DNA of 64,000 nucleotides from JAABQT01 sp035459025 (GCA_035459025.1 DATHYT010000098.1:1-64000); one strand, 5' to 3'; positions 31,772 through 41,381 are shown, counted from the first letter of the stretch. The notes: a model not told the origin generated them from the letters alone. Program-made: numbers and translations.

Positions 31772-32242
31772 ATGGACGACATCCATACACTGCGCCGCAT
31801 TCTTTCGCAGAACCGGGTCATCGCCGTCGTCGGCCTGTCGGCCGACTGGTTCCGCCCGAGCTATTTCGCCGCCAAGTACATGCAGGAACACGGTTACGCC
31901 ATCATCCCCGTGAATCCGCGCTACGCGGAGATCCTCGGGCAGAAATGCTACCGCTCGCTGCGCGACATCCCCGGCAAGGTCGACATCGTCGATTGCTTCC
32001 GCAAGAGCACCGACATCATGCCGATCTGCGAGGACGCCATCGCCATCGGCGCCAAGGTCCTCTGGCAGCAGCTCGGCGTGAGGAACGAGGCCGCGGCCGC
32101 AAAGGCGCGCGCCGCCGGCCTCGAGGCGGTCATGGACCGCTGCGTGAAGATCGAGCACGGGCGCCTGTTCGGCGGCCTGAACTGGGTCGGCGTCAATACG
32201 CGGGTGATCTCGGCCAAGCGCCCGCGCTGGCTGGCCTACTAG
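31772..32242 (+). CDS. CoA-binding (Rossmann) domain protein, YccU-like
   Basis: A 156-residue single CoA-binding domain as in succinyl-CoA synthetase alpha. It has VIAVVGLSADWFRPSYFAAK, GYAIIPVNPRYAEILG and KVDIVDCFRKSTDI. Such stand-alone proteins (YccU type) bind CoA derivatives, with no known reaction. The ATG at 31772 gives the conserved N-terminus DDIHTLRRILSQNRVIAVVG. It is divergent from the NIPSNAP operon. Confidence 0.88.
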   Translation: MDDIHTLRRILSQNRVIAVVGLSADWFRPSYFAAKYMQEHGYAIIPVNPRYAEILGQKCYRSLRDIPGKVDIVDCFRKSTDIMPICEDAIAIGAKVLWQQLGVRNEAAAAKARAAGLEAVMDRCVKIEHGRLFGGLNWVGVNTRVISAKRPRWLAY

Positions 32243-32324
32243 AGCTCCAGATATCTGTTTTTTCGATGAAATGCGTGAAATCTGCCCCTAGCGCGGGCGG
32301 CGCAGGACAGTTATCCTTACGTCC

Positions 32325-33200
32325 GTGTCCCGACCCTTGCGCATTTTCGAAGGCCGCTTCGGCCGCCTGATCCTCGCCGAAGCGCCGGAATTCTTCGGTG
32401 CCGGCGAGAATACCGCGCCGGTTCTGCTGTTCAAGCACCAGGGCGCCGACTGCACCCTGCGGGTCGGCGGCGAGTCGGTGCCGCTGACGCGCGACGACGT
32501 GATCTTCGTCGAGCCGCTGCAGGTGCACGCGGGCGAAGGCACGGCGGGCGCAAGCGGCACGCGCGTCATCGAGTTCCATCCCTCGCCCGACTGGCTGCAC
32601 GAGGCGTTCCCGGAGAGCTTCCAGCCGGTCGGCGGACGCATCTTTGCGCGCGCGCGCGAAACCATCACGCCGCGCATGCGCCAGCTCGCCGACACGCTGG
32701 CGATCGAGGCCCTCAACGACCAGTTTCTGTCGCCCGAGCGGCTGGAATTCATGCTGCAGGAGCTGCTGCTGTCCGTGGTCGAGCACTACCTCGCGCGCCG
32801 GCGTGCCGGCGCCTCGCTGTGGCGCGGCTCGCGCTTCGCCGACACGCGCATCCGCAAGGCGCTCGGGCTGCTGCGCGCGCGCCCCAACAAGGACGTCAAC
32901 ATCGACGACCTGGCGAGCCAGGTCGGTCTGTCGCGCTCGCGCTTCTACGACCTGTTTCACCTGAGCACCGGGCGCTCGCCGCGCGCCTACCTCGACATGC
33001 TGTGCGTGGAGACCGCGATTGCCAAGCTCTCGAGCGGCCGCGCGCGCATCGCCGATGTCTCGGCCGAGCTCGGCTTCTCGGCGCAAAGCAACTTCACCCG
33101 CTTCTTCCTCAGCCAGGTCGGCATCCCGCCCTCCGAGTACCGGCGCGCTGCCGCGCGGCCCGAAGGCGAGGAAGCGCCCAGGCCCGCCGAGCCGGTCTGA
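32325..33200 (+). CDS. AraC-family transcriptional regulator
   Basis: A 291-residue regulator. The N-terminal half is a cupin-like sensor (RVGGESVPLTRDDVIFVEPLQVHA). The C-terminal half has the two AraC helix-turn-helices, IDDLASQVGLSRSRFYDLFH and IADVSAELGFSAQSNFTRFF, followed by GIPPSEYRR. The start is a GTG. It stands directly upstream of the ATP-grasp/alpha-E/transglutaminase island in the same direction, 48 bases away, so it may control that island. Effector unknown. Confidence 0.9.
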   Translation: MSRPLRIFEGRFGRLILAEAPEFFGAGENTAPVLLFKHQGADCTLRVGGESVPLTRDDVIFVEPLQVHAGEGTAGASGTRVIEFHPSPDWLHEAFPESFQPVGGRIFARARETITPRMRQLADTLAIEALNDQFLSPERLEFMLQELLLSVVEHYLARRRAGASLWRGSRFADTRIRKALGLLRARPNKDVNIDDLASQVGLSRSRFYDLFHLSTGRSPRAYLDMLCVETAIAKLSSGRARIADVSAELGFSAQSNFTRFFLSQVGIPPSEYRRAAARPEGEEAPRPAEPV

Positions 33201-33248
33201 GCGGCGCCGGCGCTGGTGCGCCGGTGGAGCGCGCGTTACCCTTGGTGC

Positions 33249-34661
33249 ATGCCGCGCCGCCATTACGATGAAATGCGCGCCGAGGGCGGCGAGATCCGCG
33301 CGCACTACCGTGCGCTTTCGGACTGGCTGGCCGAGACGCCCGCCGAGCGCGTGGCGGAGAAACGCCGCGAGGCCGACCTGCTGTTCCACCGCGTCGGCAT
33401 CACCTTTGCCGTCTACGGCGACGAGGCGGGCGCCGAGCGGCTGATTCCGTTCGACACCATCCCGCGCGTCATCCCGCGGCAGGAATGGGACATGCTCGAG
33501 CGCGGCCTGCGCCAGCGCGTCGGCGCGCTCAACCGCTTCCTGCACGACATCTACCATCGCCAGGAGATCCTCGCCGCCGGCGTGATCCCCGCCGAGCAGG
33601 TGCTCACCAACGACGCCTACCAGGTGGCGATGCTCGGCCTGGATCTGCCGAACGAGGTGTATTCGCACGTCGCCGGGATCGACCTCATCCGCCACGACGA
33701 TGGCCAGTATTACGTGCTCGAGGACAACCTGCGCACGCCCTCGGGCGTGTCCTACACGCTCGAGAACCGCAAGATGATGATGCGGCTGTTTCCGGAGCTC
33801 TTCGACCGCCAGCACGTCTACCCGGTCGAGCACTACCCGGCGCTGCTCCTGGAGACGCTGCGCGCCGCGGCGCCGCCGCGCGCCCGCGATCCGGTGGTGG
33901 TGGTGCTCACGCCGGGGCAGTACAACAGCGCCTACTTCGAGCACGCTTTCCTCGCGCAGCAGATGGGCGTCGAGCTGGTCGAGGGACCGGACCTGTTCGT
34001 GAAGGACGGCAGCGTCTTCATGCGCACGACGACCGGCTCCCAGCGCGTCGACGTGATCTACCGGCGCGTGGACGACGCGTTCCTCGACCCGCTCGCGTTC
34101 CGCCAGGATTCCTACCTCGGCGTGCCGGGCCTGCTGTCGGTGTACCGGGCCGGCAACGTCGGCCTCGCCAACGCCATCGGCACCGGCGTCGCCGACGACA
34201 AGTCCACCTACCCCTACGTGCCCGAGATGATCCGTTTTTACCTCGGCGAAGAGCCGATCCTGAAGAACGTGCCGACCTGGCAGTGCAAGCGACCCGAGGA
34301 TCTCGCGCACGTCATGGACAACCTCGCCGAGCTGGTGGTGAAGGAGGTGCAGGGCTCGGGCGGCTACGGCATGCTGATCGGCCCCGCCGCGACCAAGGCC
34401 GAGATCGAGGCGTTCCGCAAGCGCGTGCACGCCAATCCTTCGAATTACATCGCGCAGCCAACGCTGTCGCTATCGACCTGCCCGACGTTCGTCGACAAGG
34501 GCATCGCCCCGCGCCACGTCGACCTGCGTCCGTTCGTGCTCTCCGGCAAGGAGGTGCGCATGGTGCCCGGCGGCCTGACGCGCGTCGCGCTGCGCGAAGG
34601 ATCCTTGGTCGTCAACTCCTCGCAGGGCGGGGGCACCAAGGACACGTGGGTCGTGGACTGA
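33249..34661 (+). CDS. Circularly permuted ATP-grasp protein (amidoligase-type)
   Basis: A 470-residue protein of the circularly permuted ATP-grasp family (formerly DUF404/DUF407). Marker blocks are RVGALNRFLHDIYHRQEIL, the nucleotide/metal segment VLEDNLRTPSGVSYTLENR (E158), VVVLTPGQYNSAYFEHAFLA and VKEVQGSGGYGMLIGP. The family is predicted to form amide or peptide bonds using ATP. It overlaps the alpha-E gene by one base (TGATG), which is its usual partner, and a fused paralogue is present at 41382-43862. Confidence 0.92.
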   Translation: MPRRHYDEMRAEGGEIRAHYRALSDWLAETPAERVAEKRREADLLFHRVGITFAVYGDEAGAERLIPFDTIPRVIPRQEWDMLERGLRQRVGALNRFLHDIYHRQEILAAGVIPAEQVLTNDAYQVAMLGLDLPNEVYSHVAGIDLIRHDDGQYYVLEDNLRTPSGVSYTLENRKMMMRLFPELFDRQHVYPVEHYPALLLETLRAAAPPRARDPVVVVLTPGQYNSAYFEHAFLAQQMGVELVEGPDLFVKDGSVFMRTTTGSQRVDVIYRRVDDAFLDPLAFRQDSYLGVPGLLSVYRAGNVGLANAIGTGVADDKSTYPYVPEMIRFYLGEEPILKNVPTWQCKRPEDLAHVMDNLAELVVKEVQGSGGYGMLIGPAATKAEIEAFRKRVHANPSNYIAQPTLSLSTCPTFVDKGIAPRHVDLRPFVLSGKEVRMVPGGLTRVALREGSLVVNSSQGGGTKDTWVVD

Positions 34662-35599
34662 TGCTCTCGCGCGTCGCCGACCGCATTTTCTGGCTGAGCC
34701 GCCAGATGGAGCGCGCCGAGAACATGGCGCGCATCCTCGGCGTCACCTCCAACCTGGTGATGTTCGGCACCAAGGACGTGCAGCAGCAGAATCTGCTCGC
34801 CCCGCTCTCCATCACCGGCACCGAGCAGGCGTTCTTCGAGCGCCACGACAAGCTGACGCTGGCAGCGCTGATCGAATTCCTCGCCCTCGACGAGAAGAAT
34901 CCCTCGTCGATCTACTGCTGCCTGAAGGGCGCGCGCGAGAACGCGCACTCGGTGCGCTGGCAGATCACCTCCGAGATGTGGGAGACGCTGAACGGCACCT
35001 GGCTGGAGGTGCGCGCGATGAAGCCCGCGCGCATCACCGGCGCCGGCGCCACGCAGTTCTTCGACTGGGTGAAGGACCGCTCGCATCTTTTTCGCGGCGT
35101 GACCTACGGCACCATCCTGCGCGGCGAGGCGTTCAATTTCTCGCGCCTCGGCACGCACCTCGAGCGCGCCGACAACACGGCGCGCATCCTCGACGTGAAG
35201 TACCACGTGCTGCTGCCCTCGGTCGCCGACGTCGGGGGCGCACTCGATTTCTACCAGTGGACGGCGCTGCTGCGGTCGGTGTCCTCGTTCGAGACCTACC
35301 GCCAGCTCTACCGCGACCAGATCTACCCGATCAAGGTGGCGCAGCTGCTGATCCTCGAGCGGCGCATGCCGCGCTCGCTCGCCGCGTGCTTCGACCTGAT
35401 CAAGGACTCGATGGACCGCATCAAGGGACAGAACGACCAGGCCGCCAAGCGCCTCGCCTACGAGCTGCACGCGCGCCTCACGCATGCCGACATCGAGGAG
35501 ATCTTCCAGAGCGGGCTGCATGAGTACCTCAACGCCTGCCTCGCCGACATCAACGAGCTGGGCAGCCGCATCGAGCGCGCCTACCTGGGGGCGGTATGA
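34661..35599 (+). CDS. Alpha-E domain protein (DUF403)
   Basis: A 312-residue all-alpha protein. The family opening LSRVADRIFWLSRQMERAEN is followed by RILGVTSNLVMFG, and later blocks include REGEAFNFSRLGTHLERADN (read GEAFNFSRLGTHLERADNT). Alpha-E proteins occur almost only with circularly permuted ATP-grasp and transglutaminase genes and have unknown activity. The start is fixed by the ATGA-type overlap with the preceding gene. Its end overlaps the next transglutaminase-like gene by four bases. Confidence 0.92.
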   Translation: MLSRVADRIFWLSRQMERAENMARILGVTSNLVMFGTKDVQQQNLLAPLSITGTEQAFFERHDKLTLAALIEFLALDEKNPSSIYCCLKGARENAHSVRWQITSEMWETLNGTWLEVRAMKPARITGAGATQFFDWVKDRSHLFRGVTYGTILRGEAFNFSRLGTHLERADNTARILDVKYHVLLPSVADVGGALDFYQWTALLRSVSSFETYRQLYRDQIYPIKVAQLLILERRMPRSLAACFDLIKDSMDRIKGQNDQAAKRLAYELHARLTHADIEEIFQSGLHEYLNACLADINELGSRIERAYLGAV

Positions 35600-36330
35600 A
35601 GCTCAACTTCCTGCACGAAATGCGCTACAGCTACGAATCCCCGGTGCGCTACTCGACCCAGTACCTGCGCCTCACGCCGCGCGACACGGTGCGCCAGAAG
35701 GTGCTCGCCTGGCGCCTCGAGACCCCGGGGCAGCCGGTCGGCACGCACGACGGCTACGGCAACGTGCTGCACGTGCTGACGCTGGACAAGCCGGTGACGG
35801 GAATCGTGATTCGCGCGCTGGGCGTGGTGGAGACCGCGCGCTCGGTCGACGAGCCCTCGGACTTCACCGGCACGCCGCTCTCGCCGCTGCTGTTCCTGCG
35901 CGCAACGCCGCTGACGCGCGCCGACGAGAAGCTCGCCGCCTTAGCCGAGCGCTACCGCCGCCGCGCCGGCACGCTGTCGGGGCTGCGCGAGCTTGCCGCG
36001 GCGGCGAAGCAGGAGCTGCCCGGCGCCGCTGCCGCCGAGCTGGTGCACTGTTTCATCGCCTGCTGCCGGCTGCTCGGCGTGCCGTCGCGCTTCGTGTCGG
36101 GATACCTCTGCGCGCCCGGGGTCGTCGATGCGGTGGCGCCGCACGCCTGGGCCGAAGCGTGGGTGGTCGACCGCTGGCGCAGCTTCGACATCGTCCAGGA
36201 CTCGATCGTGGGCGAAGCGCACGTCAAGGTCGCCGTCGGCGCCGACTACAACGACGCCTGCCCGATCCGCGGCGTGCGCACCGGTGGCGGCACGGAAACC
36301 ATGAGCGCGGTCTCGCAGATCGTGCAGTGA
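35596..36330 (+). CDS. Transglutaminase-like protein lacking the catalytic cysteine
   Basis: A 244-residue protein with the bacterial transglutaminase N-domain (NFLHEMRYSYESPVRYSTQY) and a transglutaminase-like core. The His and Asp of the triad are kept (H183 in PHAWAEAW, D198 in SFDIVQD). The segment that normally reads GVCxDFAH is GAAAAELVH, so the nucleophile position is A146; the neighbouring Cys at 152, 156 and 157 are in the following helix. It may be a non-catalytic binding partner. It lies between the alpha-E gene and the large transglutaminase gene with overlaps or a one-base gap. Confidence 0.88.
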   Translation: MKLNFLHEMRYSYESPVRYSTQYLRLTPRDTVRQKVLAWRLETPGQPVGTHDGYGNVLHVLTLDKPVTGIVIRALGVVETARSVDEPSDFTGTPLSPLLFLRATPLTRADEKLAALAERYRRRAGTLSGLRELAAAAKQELPGAAAAELVHCFIACCRLLGVPSRFVSGYLCAPGVVDAVAPHAWAEAWVVDRWRSFDIVQDSIVGEAHVKVAVGADYNDACPIRGVRTGGGTETMSAVSQIVQ

Positions 36331-36331
36331 C

Positions 36332-39300
36332 ATGTCGATCCACGTCGCGCTGAATCACGTCACGCACTACCGCTACGACCGGCCGGTGGCGCTGTCGCCG
36401 CACGTCGTGCGCCTGCGCCCGGCACCGCACGCGCGCACCCCCGTGCACGCCTATTCGCTCAAAGTCGCGCCGGCCAAGCACTTCCTCAACTGGCAGCAGG
36501 ACCCGCAGGCGAACTGGCTCGCGCGCCTCATGTTCCCGGAGAAGACGCGCGAGCTGCGGGTGGAAGTGGACCTGGTGGCCGAGATGTCGGTCATCAACCC
36601 GTTCGATTTCTTCCTCGAGCCGATCGCGGAAAAGATCCCGTTCGTCTACGACCCGGCGCAGCTGCTCGAGCTCGCGCCCTATCTCGTCAGGGCGCCGGCG
36701 ACGCCGCTGTTCAAGGCCTATCTGGCCGAAATCCCGCGCGCGCCGCGGCCGTCGGTGGATTTCCTGGTGGCGCTGAACTCGCAGCTGGCCAAGGACATCC
36801 GCTACCTGATCCGCATGGAGCCCGGCGTGCAGACGCCGGAGGAAACGCTGCAGCGCGCGAGCGGCTCGTGCCGGGACTCCGGCTGGCTCCTGGTGCAGAT
36901 CCTGCGTCACCTGGGCTTGGCCGCGCGCTTCGTCTCGGGCTACCTGATCCAGCTCACCGCCGACGTGAAGTCGCTCGACGGGCCCTCGGGACCGGAGGCC
37001 GATTTCACCGACCTGCACGCCTGGTGCGAGGTGTACCTGCCGGGCGCCGGCTGGATCGGCCTCGACCCCACCTCGGGCCTGTTTGCGGGGGAAGGCCACA
37101 TCCCGCTCGCCTGCTCGCCCGAGCCGGGAAGCGCCGCGCCCGTCACCGGCACCACCGAGAAGTGCGAAGCCGAGTTTTCGCACCACATGAAGGTCACGCG
37201 GGTGTGGGAAGCGCCGCGCGTCACCAAGCCCTACACCGACGCGCAGTGGGCCGCGATCGAGGCGCTCGGCCGGCGCATCGACACCGATCTCGTGCAGGGC
37301 GACGTGCGCCTCACCATGGGCGGCGAGCCGACCTTCGTGTCGCTGGACGATCGCGACGGCGCCGAATGGAACACCGACGCGATGGGACCGACGAAGCGCG
37401 GCCTGGGCGCGCGGCTCCTCGCCCGGCTCAAGGCGCGCTATGCCGCGCAGGGGCTGCTGCATTACGGCCAGGGCAAGTGGTATCCGGGCGAGCAGCTGCC
37501 GCGCTGGTCGCTCGGGTGTTACTGGCGAAAGGACGGCGCGCCGATCTGGCATGACGCGGCGCTCTTCGCCGACGAATCGGTGGACTACGGCGCGACGCCC
37601 GAGAAGGCCGCAGCCTTCCTCAAGGCGGTCGCCGCCAGGCTCGGACTGGGGCCCGGGAACGTGTTTCCCGGCTACGAGGACACCTGGTACTACCTGTGGC
37701 GCGAGCGGCGCTTGCCCTCGAACGTCGACCCGCTCGATGCGCGGCTCGACGATCCGCTGGAGCGCGAGCGGCTGCGCAAGGTCTTCTCGCAGGGCCTGGA
37801 CAAGGTGGTGGGGCACGTGCTGCCGCTGCAGCGCGACCCAGACGGCCGGCGCTGGCAGACCGGGTCGTGGTTCCTGCGCGCCGAGCGCTGCTACCTCGTG
37901 CCCGGGGATTCGCCGATGGGCCTGCGGCTGCCGCTCGATTCCCAGCCCTGGGCGGCGAAGGCCGACCTGCCGTACGTGCACGCGCCCGACCCGATGCAGC
38001 CGCTGGCGCCGTTGCCGCGCCCGCTCGAGCGCTCGCCGCACCTTCCCGCGCCGGGCGCGCCGCCGCGCGCCGCGGCGGTGCGGCCGCCGGCGATGTTCGA
38101 ATCCGCCGCGTGGATCACGCGCATGGCCATGTGTGCCGAGCCGCGCCACGGCGTGCTCTACGTGTTCATGCCGCCGGCCCAATCGCTCGAGGATTACCTG
38201 GAGCTGTGCGCCGCGATCGAGGCAACGGCGGCCGAGCTGACGCTGCCGGTGGTGCTCGAAGGCTACGAGCCGCCGAAGGATCCGCGGCTGGAATCGCTGC
38301 GCATCACGCCCGACCCCGGCGTGCTCGAAGTGAACGTGCATCCGGCGAAGAACTGGGACGAGCTCGTCGAGCACACCACCCACCTGTACGAGCAGGCGCG
38401 CGAGACCCGGCTCATCACCGAGAAGTTCATGCTCGACGGGCGCCACACGGGCACCGGCGGCGGCAACCATGTGGTCCTCGGCGGTTCGACGGCCGCGGAC
38501 TCGCCGTTCCTGCGCCGGCCGGACCTGCTCGCGAGCCTGCTCGCCTACTGGCACAACCATCCGTCGCTGTCGTACCTGTTCTCGGGAATGTTCGTCGGCC
38601 CGACCAGCCAGGCGCCGCGCATCGACGAGGCGCGCAACGACTCCGTTTATGAGATCGAGGTCGCGTTCCGCGAGCTCGAGCGGCAGATGAAGCTGAGCGG
38701 CGCCGCGTGCCCGCCGTGGCTGGTGGATCGCCTGTTCCGCAATCTGCTCATCGACGCCTCGGGCAACACCCACCGCTCGGAGTTCTGCATCGACAAGCTG
38801 TTTTCGCCCGACGGGCCGACGGGGCGGCTGGGGCTGCTGGAGATGCGCGCCTTCGAGATGCCGCCGCATGCGCGCATGTCGCTCACGCAGCAACTGCTGC
38901 TGCGCGCCCTGGTCGCACGCTTCTGGCAGAAGCCGTACCTGCCGGGGCGCCTGAAGCGCTGGGGCACCGAGCTGCACGATCGCTTCATGCTGCCGTGGTT
39001 CGTGTGGCAGGACTTCGAGGACGTGATTGCGGAAGTAAGCGATTTCGGCTACCCGCTGCAAGCAGCCTGGTTCGCGCCGCATTTCGAGTTCCGCTTTCCG
39101 CGCTACGGCGAGTTCGCCGCGCGCGGCGCGCTCGTCGAGCTGCGCGCGGCCCTGGAGCCCTGGCACGTGATGGGCGAGGAAGGCGCGCCCGGCGGCACCG
39201 TGCGCTACGTGGATTCCACGGTCGAGCGGCTCCAGGTCCTGGCGAGCGGCATCGTCGGCGATCGCATGGTGCTCACCTGCAACGGGCGGCGCGTGCCCTT

Positions 39301-39631
39301 GACGCCGACCGGCAACGTCGGCGAATTCGTCGGCGGCGTGCGCTATCGCGCCTGGCAGGCGCCCTCGGCACTGCATCCCACCATCGGGGTGCATTCCCCC
39401 CTGGTGTTCGACCTGGCCGACACCTGGATGTCGCGCTCGATGGGCGGATGCCAGTACCACGTCTCGCATCCGGGCGGGCGGGCGCATGCGACGTTCCCGG
39501 TCAACGCCTACGAAGCCGAAGGCCGGCGCCTGGCGCGGTTCTTCCGGATCGGGCATACGCCGGGTCGGGTGGAGGTGGCGAGCGAGGCGCGCAATCCGAA
39601 CTTTCCGTTCACGCTGGACCTGCGACGGTGA
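36332..39631 (+). CDS. Transglutaminase plus DUF2126 fusion protein, 1099 aa
   Basis: Residues 1-290 form an N-domain (ALNHVTHYRYDRPVALSPHV) and a transglutaminase core with an intact triad: C180 (GSCRDSGW), H229 (DLHAWCE) and D245 (GLDPTSG). The remaining ~800 residues are DUF2126, with TMGGEPTFVSLDDRDG, GKWYPGEQLPRWSLGCYWR, TGTGGGNHVVLGG and SLSYLFSGMFVGPTSQAPR. DUF2126 is thought to be related to the glutamine-synthetase/GCS-type amidoligases. It is encoded in line with the ATP-grasp and alpha-E genes, which supports a joint peptide-forming or peptide-modifying pathway. Confidence 0.92.
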   Translation: MSIHVALNHVTHYRYDRPVALSPHVVRLRPAPHARTPVHAYSLKVAPAKHFLNWQQDPQANWLARLMFPEKTRELRVEVDLVAEMSVINPFDFFLEPIAEKIPFVYDPAQLLELAPYLVRAPATPLFKAYLAEIPRAPRPSVDFLVALNSQLAKDIRYLIRMEPGVQTPEETLQRASGSCRDSGWLLVQILRHLGLAARFVSGYLIQLTADVKSLDGPSGPEADFTDLHAWCEVYLPGAGWIGLDPTSGLFAGEGHIPLACSPEPGSAAPVTGTTEKCEAEFSHHMKVTRVWEAPRVTKPYTDAQWAAIEALGRRIDTDLVQGDVRLTMGGEPTFVSLDDRDGAEWNTDAMGPTKRGLGARLLARLKARYAAQGLLHYGQGKWYPGEQLPRWSLGCYWRKDGAPIWHDAALFADESVDYGATPEKAAAFLKAVAARLGLGPGNVFPGYEDTWYYLWRERRLPSNVDPLDARLDDPLERERLRKVFSQGLDKVVGHVLPLQRDPDGRRWQTGSWFLRAERCYLVPGDSPMGLRLPLDSQPWAAKADLPYVHAPDPMQPLAPLPRPLERSPHLPAPGAPPRAAAVRPPAMFESAAWITRMAMCAEPRHGVLYVFMPPAQSLEDYLELCAAIEATAAELTLPVVLEGYEPPKDPRLESLRITPDPGVLEVNVHPAKNWDELVEHTTHLYEQARETRLITEKFMLDGRHTGTGGGNHVVLGGSTAADSPFLRRPDLLASLLAYWHNHPSLSYLFSGMFVGPTSQAPRIDEARNDSVYEIEVAFRELERQMKLSGAACPPWLVDRLFRNLLIDASGNTHRSEFCIDKLFSPDGPTGRLGLLEMRAFEMPPHARMSLTQQLLLRALVARFWQKPYLPGRLKRWGTELHDRFMLPWFVWQDFEDVIAEVSDFGYPLQAAWFAPHFEFRFPRYGEFAARGALVELRAALEPWHVMGEEGAPGGTVRYVDSTVERLQVLASGIVGDRMVLTCNGRRVPLTPTGNVGEFVGGVRYRAWQAPSALHPTIGVHSPLVFDLADTWMSRSMGGCQYHVSHPGGRAHATFPVNAYEAEGRRLARFFRIGHTPGRVEVASEARNPNFPFTLDLRR

Positions 39632-40371
39632 TCGCGCGCCGCAAAGTCCTCGCCGTCACCGGCGCCGCGCAAGGCATCGGCCGTGCGATCGCGCTGCACT
39701 TCGCCCAGCAAGGCTACGCAATCTCGTTCGCCGACACCAATGTCACCGCCGGCCGCGCGACGCTGAAAGCGCTGCGCAGCAAGGGCGCGAAGGCGGAGTT
39801 CTTCAGGGCCGACGTCTCCCGGGAGTCCGACGTCAGGAACTGGCTCCGCGCCACGGCGCGCACGCTCGGCTGCCCCGAGGTGCTGGTCAACAACGCCGGC
39901 ATTCGCGCGAGCGCGCCCTTTCTGACGCTGTCGCCCAAAGCCTTCGACCTCGTGCTCGCCACCAACCTGCGCGGCACATTCCTCTGCACGCAGCAGGCCG
40001 CACGCCTGATGGTGAAGCACGGCAAGAAAGGCGCGATCATCAACATCGCCTCGACCCGCGCCTTCATGTCCGAAGCCAACACCGAAGCCTATTCGGCCTC
40101 CAAGGGCGGCATCATCGCCCTCACCCATGCCACGGCGGTCAGCCTCGGCGCGCGCGGCATCCGCGTGAATTCGATCAGCCCCGGCTGGATCGAAACGCGC
40201 GGCGCGAAGCACTCGCGCCGCGATAGACTCCAGCACCCGGCGGGCCGCGTCGGCACGCCCGAGGACATCGCCCGCGGCTGCTTCTACATCGCCGAGCACG
40301 CGGGCTTCATGACCGGACAAAACCTGACGCTCGACGGCGGCATGACGGTGAAGATGATCTACGAGGACTAG
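39628..40371 (+). CDS. Short-chain dehydrogenase/reductase
   Basis: A 247-residue SDR. The cofactor motif is TGAAQGIGRAIA, the active site is YSASKGG, with NNAG and a typical C-terminal GQNLTLDGGM. The GTG at 39628 overlaps the DUF2126 stop as GTGA, so it is co-translated with the transglutaminase cluster. The substrate is unknown. Its position inside the island suggests either a tailoring step or an unrelated insertion between the two ATP-grasp loci. Confidence 0.9.
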   Translation: MIARRKVLAVTGAAQGIGRAIALHFAQQGYAISFADTNVTAGRATLKALRSKGAKAEFFRADVSRESDVRNWLRATARTLGCPEVLVNNAGIRASAPFLTLSPKAFDLVLATNLRGTFLCTQQAARLMVKHGKKGAIINIASTRAFMSEANTEAYSASKGGIIALTHATAVSLGARGIRVNSISPGWIETRGAKHSRRDRLQHPAGRVGTPEDIARGCFYIAEHAGFMTGQNLTLDGGMTVKMIYED

Positions 40372-40384
40372 GGAGGAAACCGCA

Positions 40385-41374
40385 ATGCAGCACGTCCGCT
40401 TCGGCCCCAGCGGCCTGCATGTCTCGCGCCTGTGCCTCGGCACCATGACCTTCGGCCTGCAATGCGACGAGAAGACCTCCTTCGCCATTCTGGACGCCGC
40501 GGCCGGCCACGGCATCACCTTCCTCGACACCGCCAACGCCTACCCGCTCGGCGGCAAGCTCGAGGACATGGGGCGCACCGAGGCGATCCTCGGCAAGTGG
40601 CTGAAGGGCAAGCGCGAGCAGTTCGTCATTGCGACGAAGTGCAGCGGCAAGATGGGCGACGCCCCCTGGCAGCAGGGCACCTCGAAAAAGCACGTCATGC
40701 GCGCCATCGACGATTCGCTCAAGCGCCTGGGCACCGACTACGTCGATCTCTACCAGGTGCACCATTTCGACGCCGTCACCCCGGTGGACGAGACCGTGGA
40801 AGCGTTCGACGCCGTAGTGAAGGCGGGCAAGGCGAGATACGTCGGCGTGTCCAACTACCACGCCTACCGCGTGGCGCGCGCACTGGGCCGCGCCGAGGCC
40901 CTCAAGCTGGCGAAGCTTGTCTGTGTGCAGCCGCGCTACAACCTGCTGTTCCGCCAGATCGAGCGCGAGCTGCTGCCGTTGTGCCAGGAGGAGAATCTGG
41001 CCGTGATCCCCTACAACCCGCTCGCGGGGGGGCTGCTCACCGGGAAGCACAAGCGCGGTACGCCGCCCGCGGGCACGCGCTTCACGCTCGGGGCTGCCGC
41101 CAAGACCTACACCGAGCGCTACTGGCGCGAGCGCGAGTTCGATACGGTGGACGCCTTCGTCAGGCTGGCGAAAGAGGCGGGGCACGAGCCGGCCACCCTG
41201 GCCGTCGCCTGGGTGCTTGCGCACCCGGCGGTCACCTCGCCCCTCATCGGCGCGAGCAAGCCCGAGCAGCTCAAGGCGAGCGTCGCCGCCGCCGCACTGA
41301 AGCTCGATCCGGCGCTGAAGGCGAAGCTCGACGAGCTCTCGCACGAGTACCGCATGGGCGACGCCGCGCGCTAG
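40385..41374 (+). CDS. Aldo/keto reductase
   Basis: A 329-residue NADP-dependent reductase. It shows the AKR pattern FLDTANAYPLGGKLEDMG (catalytic Asp and Tyr), VIATKCSGKMG (Lys), and YVDLYQVHHFD with the catalytic His. GGAGG lies eight bases upstream of the ATG. It follows the SDR by 13 bases and precedes the fused ATP-grasp/alpha-E gene by seven bases, so all belong to one directional run. It resembles ion-channel beta-subunit-type AKRs. Confidence 0.9.
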   Translation: MQHVRFGPSGLHVSRLCLGTMTFGLQCDEKTSFAILDAAAGHGITFLDTANAYPLGGKLEDMGRTEAILGKWLKGKREQFVIATKCSGKMGDAPWQQGTSKKHVMRAIDDSLKRLGTDYVDLYQVHHFDAVTPVDETVEAFDAVVKAGKARYVGVSNYHAYRVARALGRAEALKLAKLVCVQPRYNLLFRQIERELLPLCQEENLAVIPYNPLAGGLLTGKHKRGTPPAGTRFTLGAAAKTYTERYWREREFDTVDAFVRLAKEAGHEPATLAVAWVLAHPAVTSPLIGASKPEQLKASVAAAALKLDPALKAKLDELSHEYRMGDAAR

Positions 41375-41381
41375 CGAGCCG

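Noticed and set aside
32248..32263. CAGATATCTG palindrome followed by six T, upstream of the AraC gene
   Set aside because: The 10-base palindrome has no loop, so it cannot form a normal terminator hairpin. It could be a regulator site but there is only one copy.
36224..39556. Very long open frame of about 1100 codons on the minus strand, antisense to the transglutaminase-DUF2126 gene
   Set aside because: It is a shadow of high GC content and codon bias. It has an Arg/His/Ala-rich composition and no recognisable motif, while the plus strand shows clear family blocks throughout.
39628..41374. SDR and aldo/keto reductase as a mobile insertion splitting one ATP-grasp operon
   Set aside because: Base composition matches the neighbours, the SDR start overlaps the DUF2126 stop in phase, and no repeats flank the pair. 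A simple insertion event is not supported.
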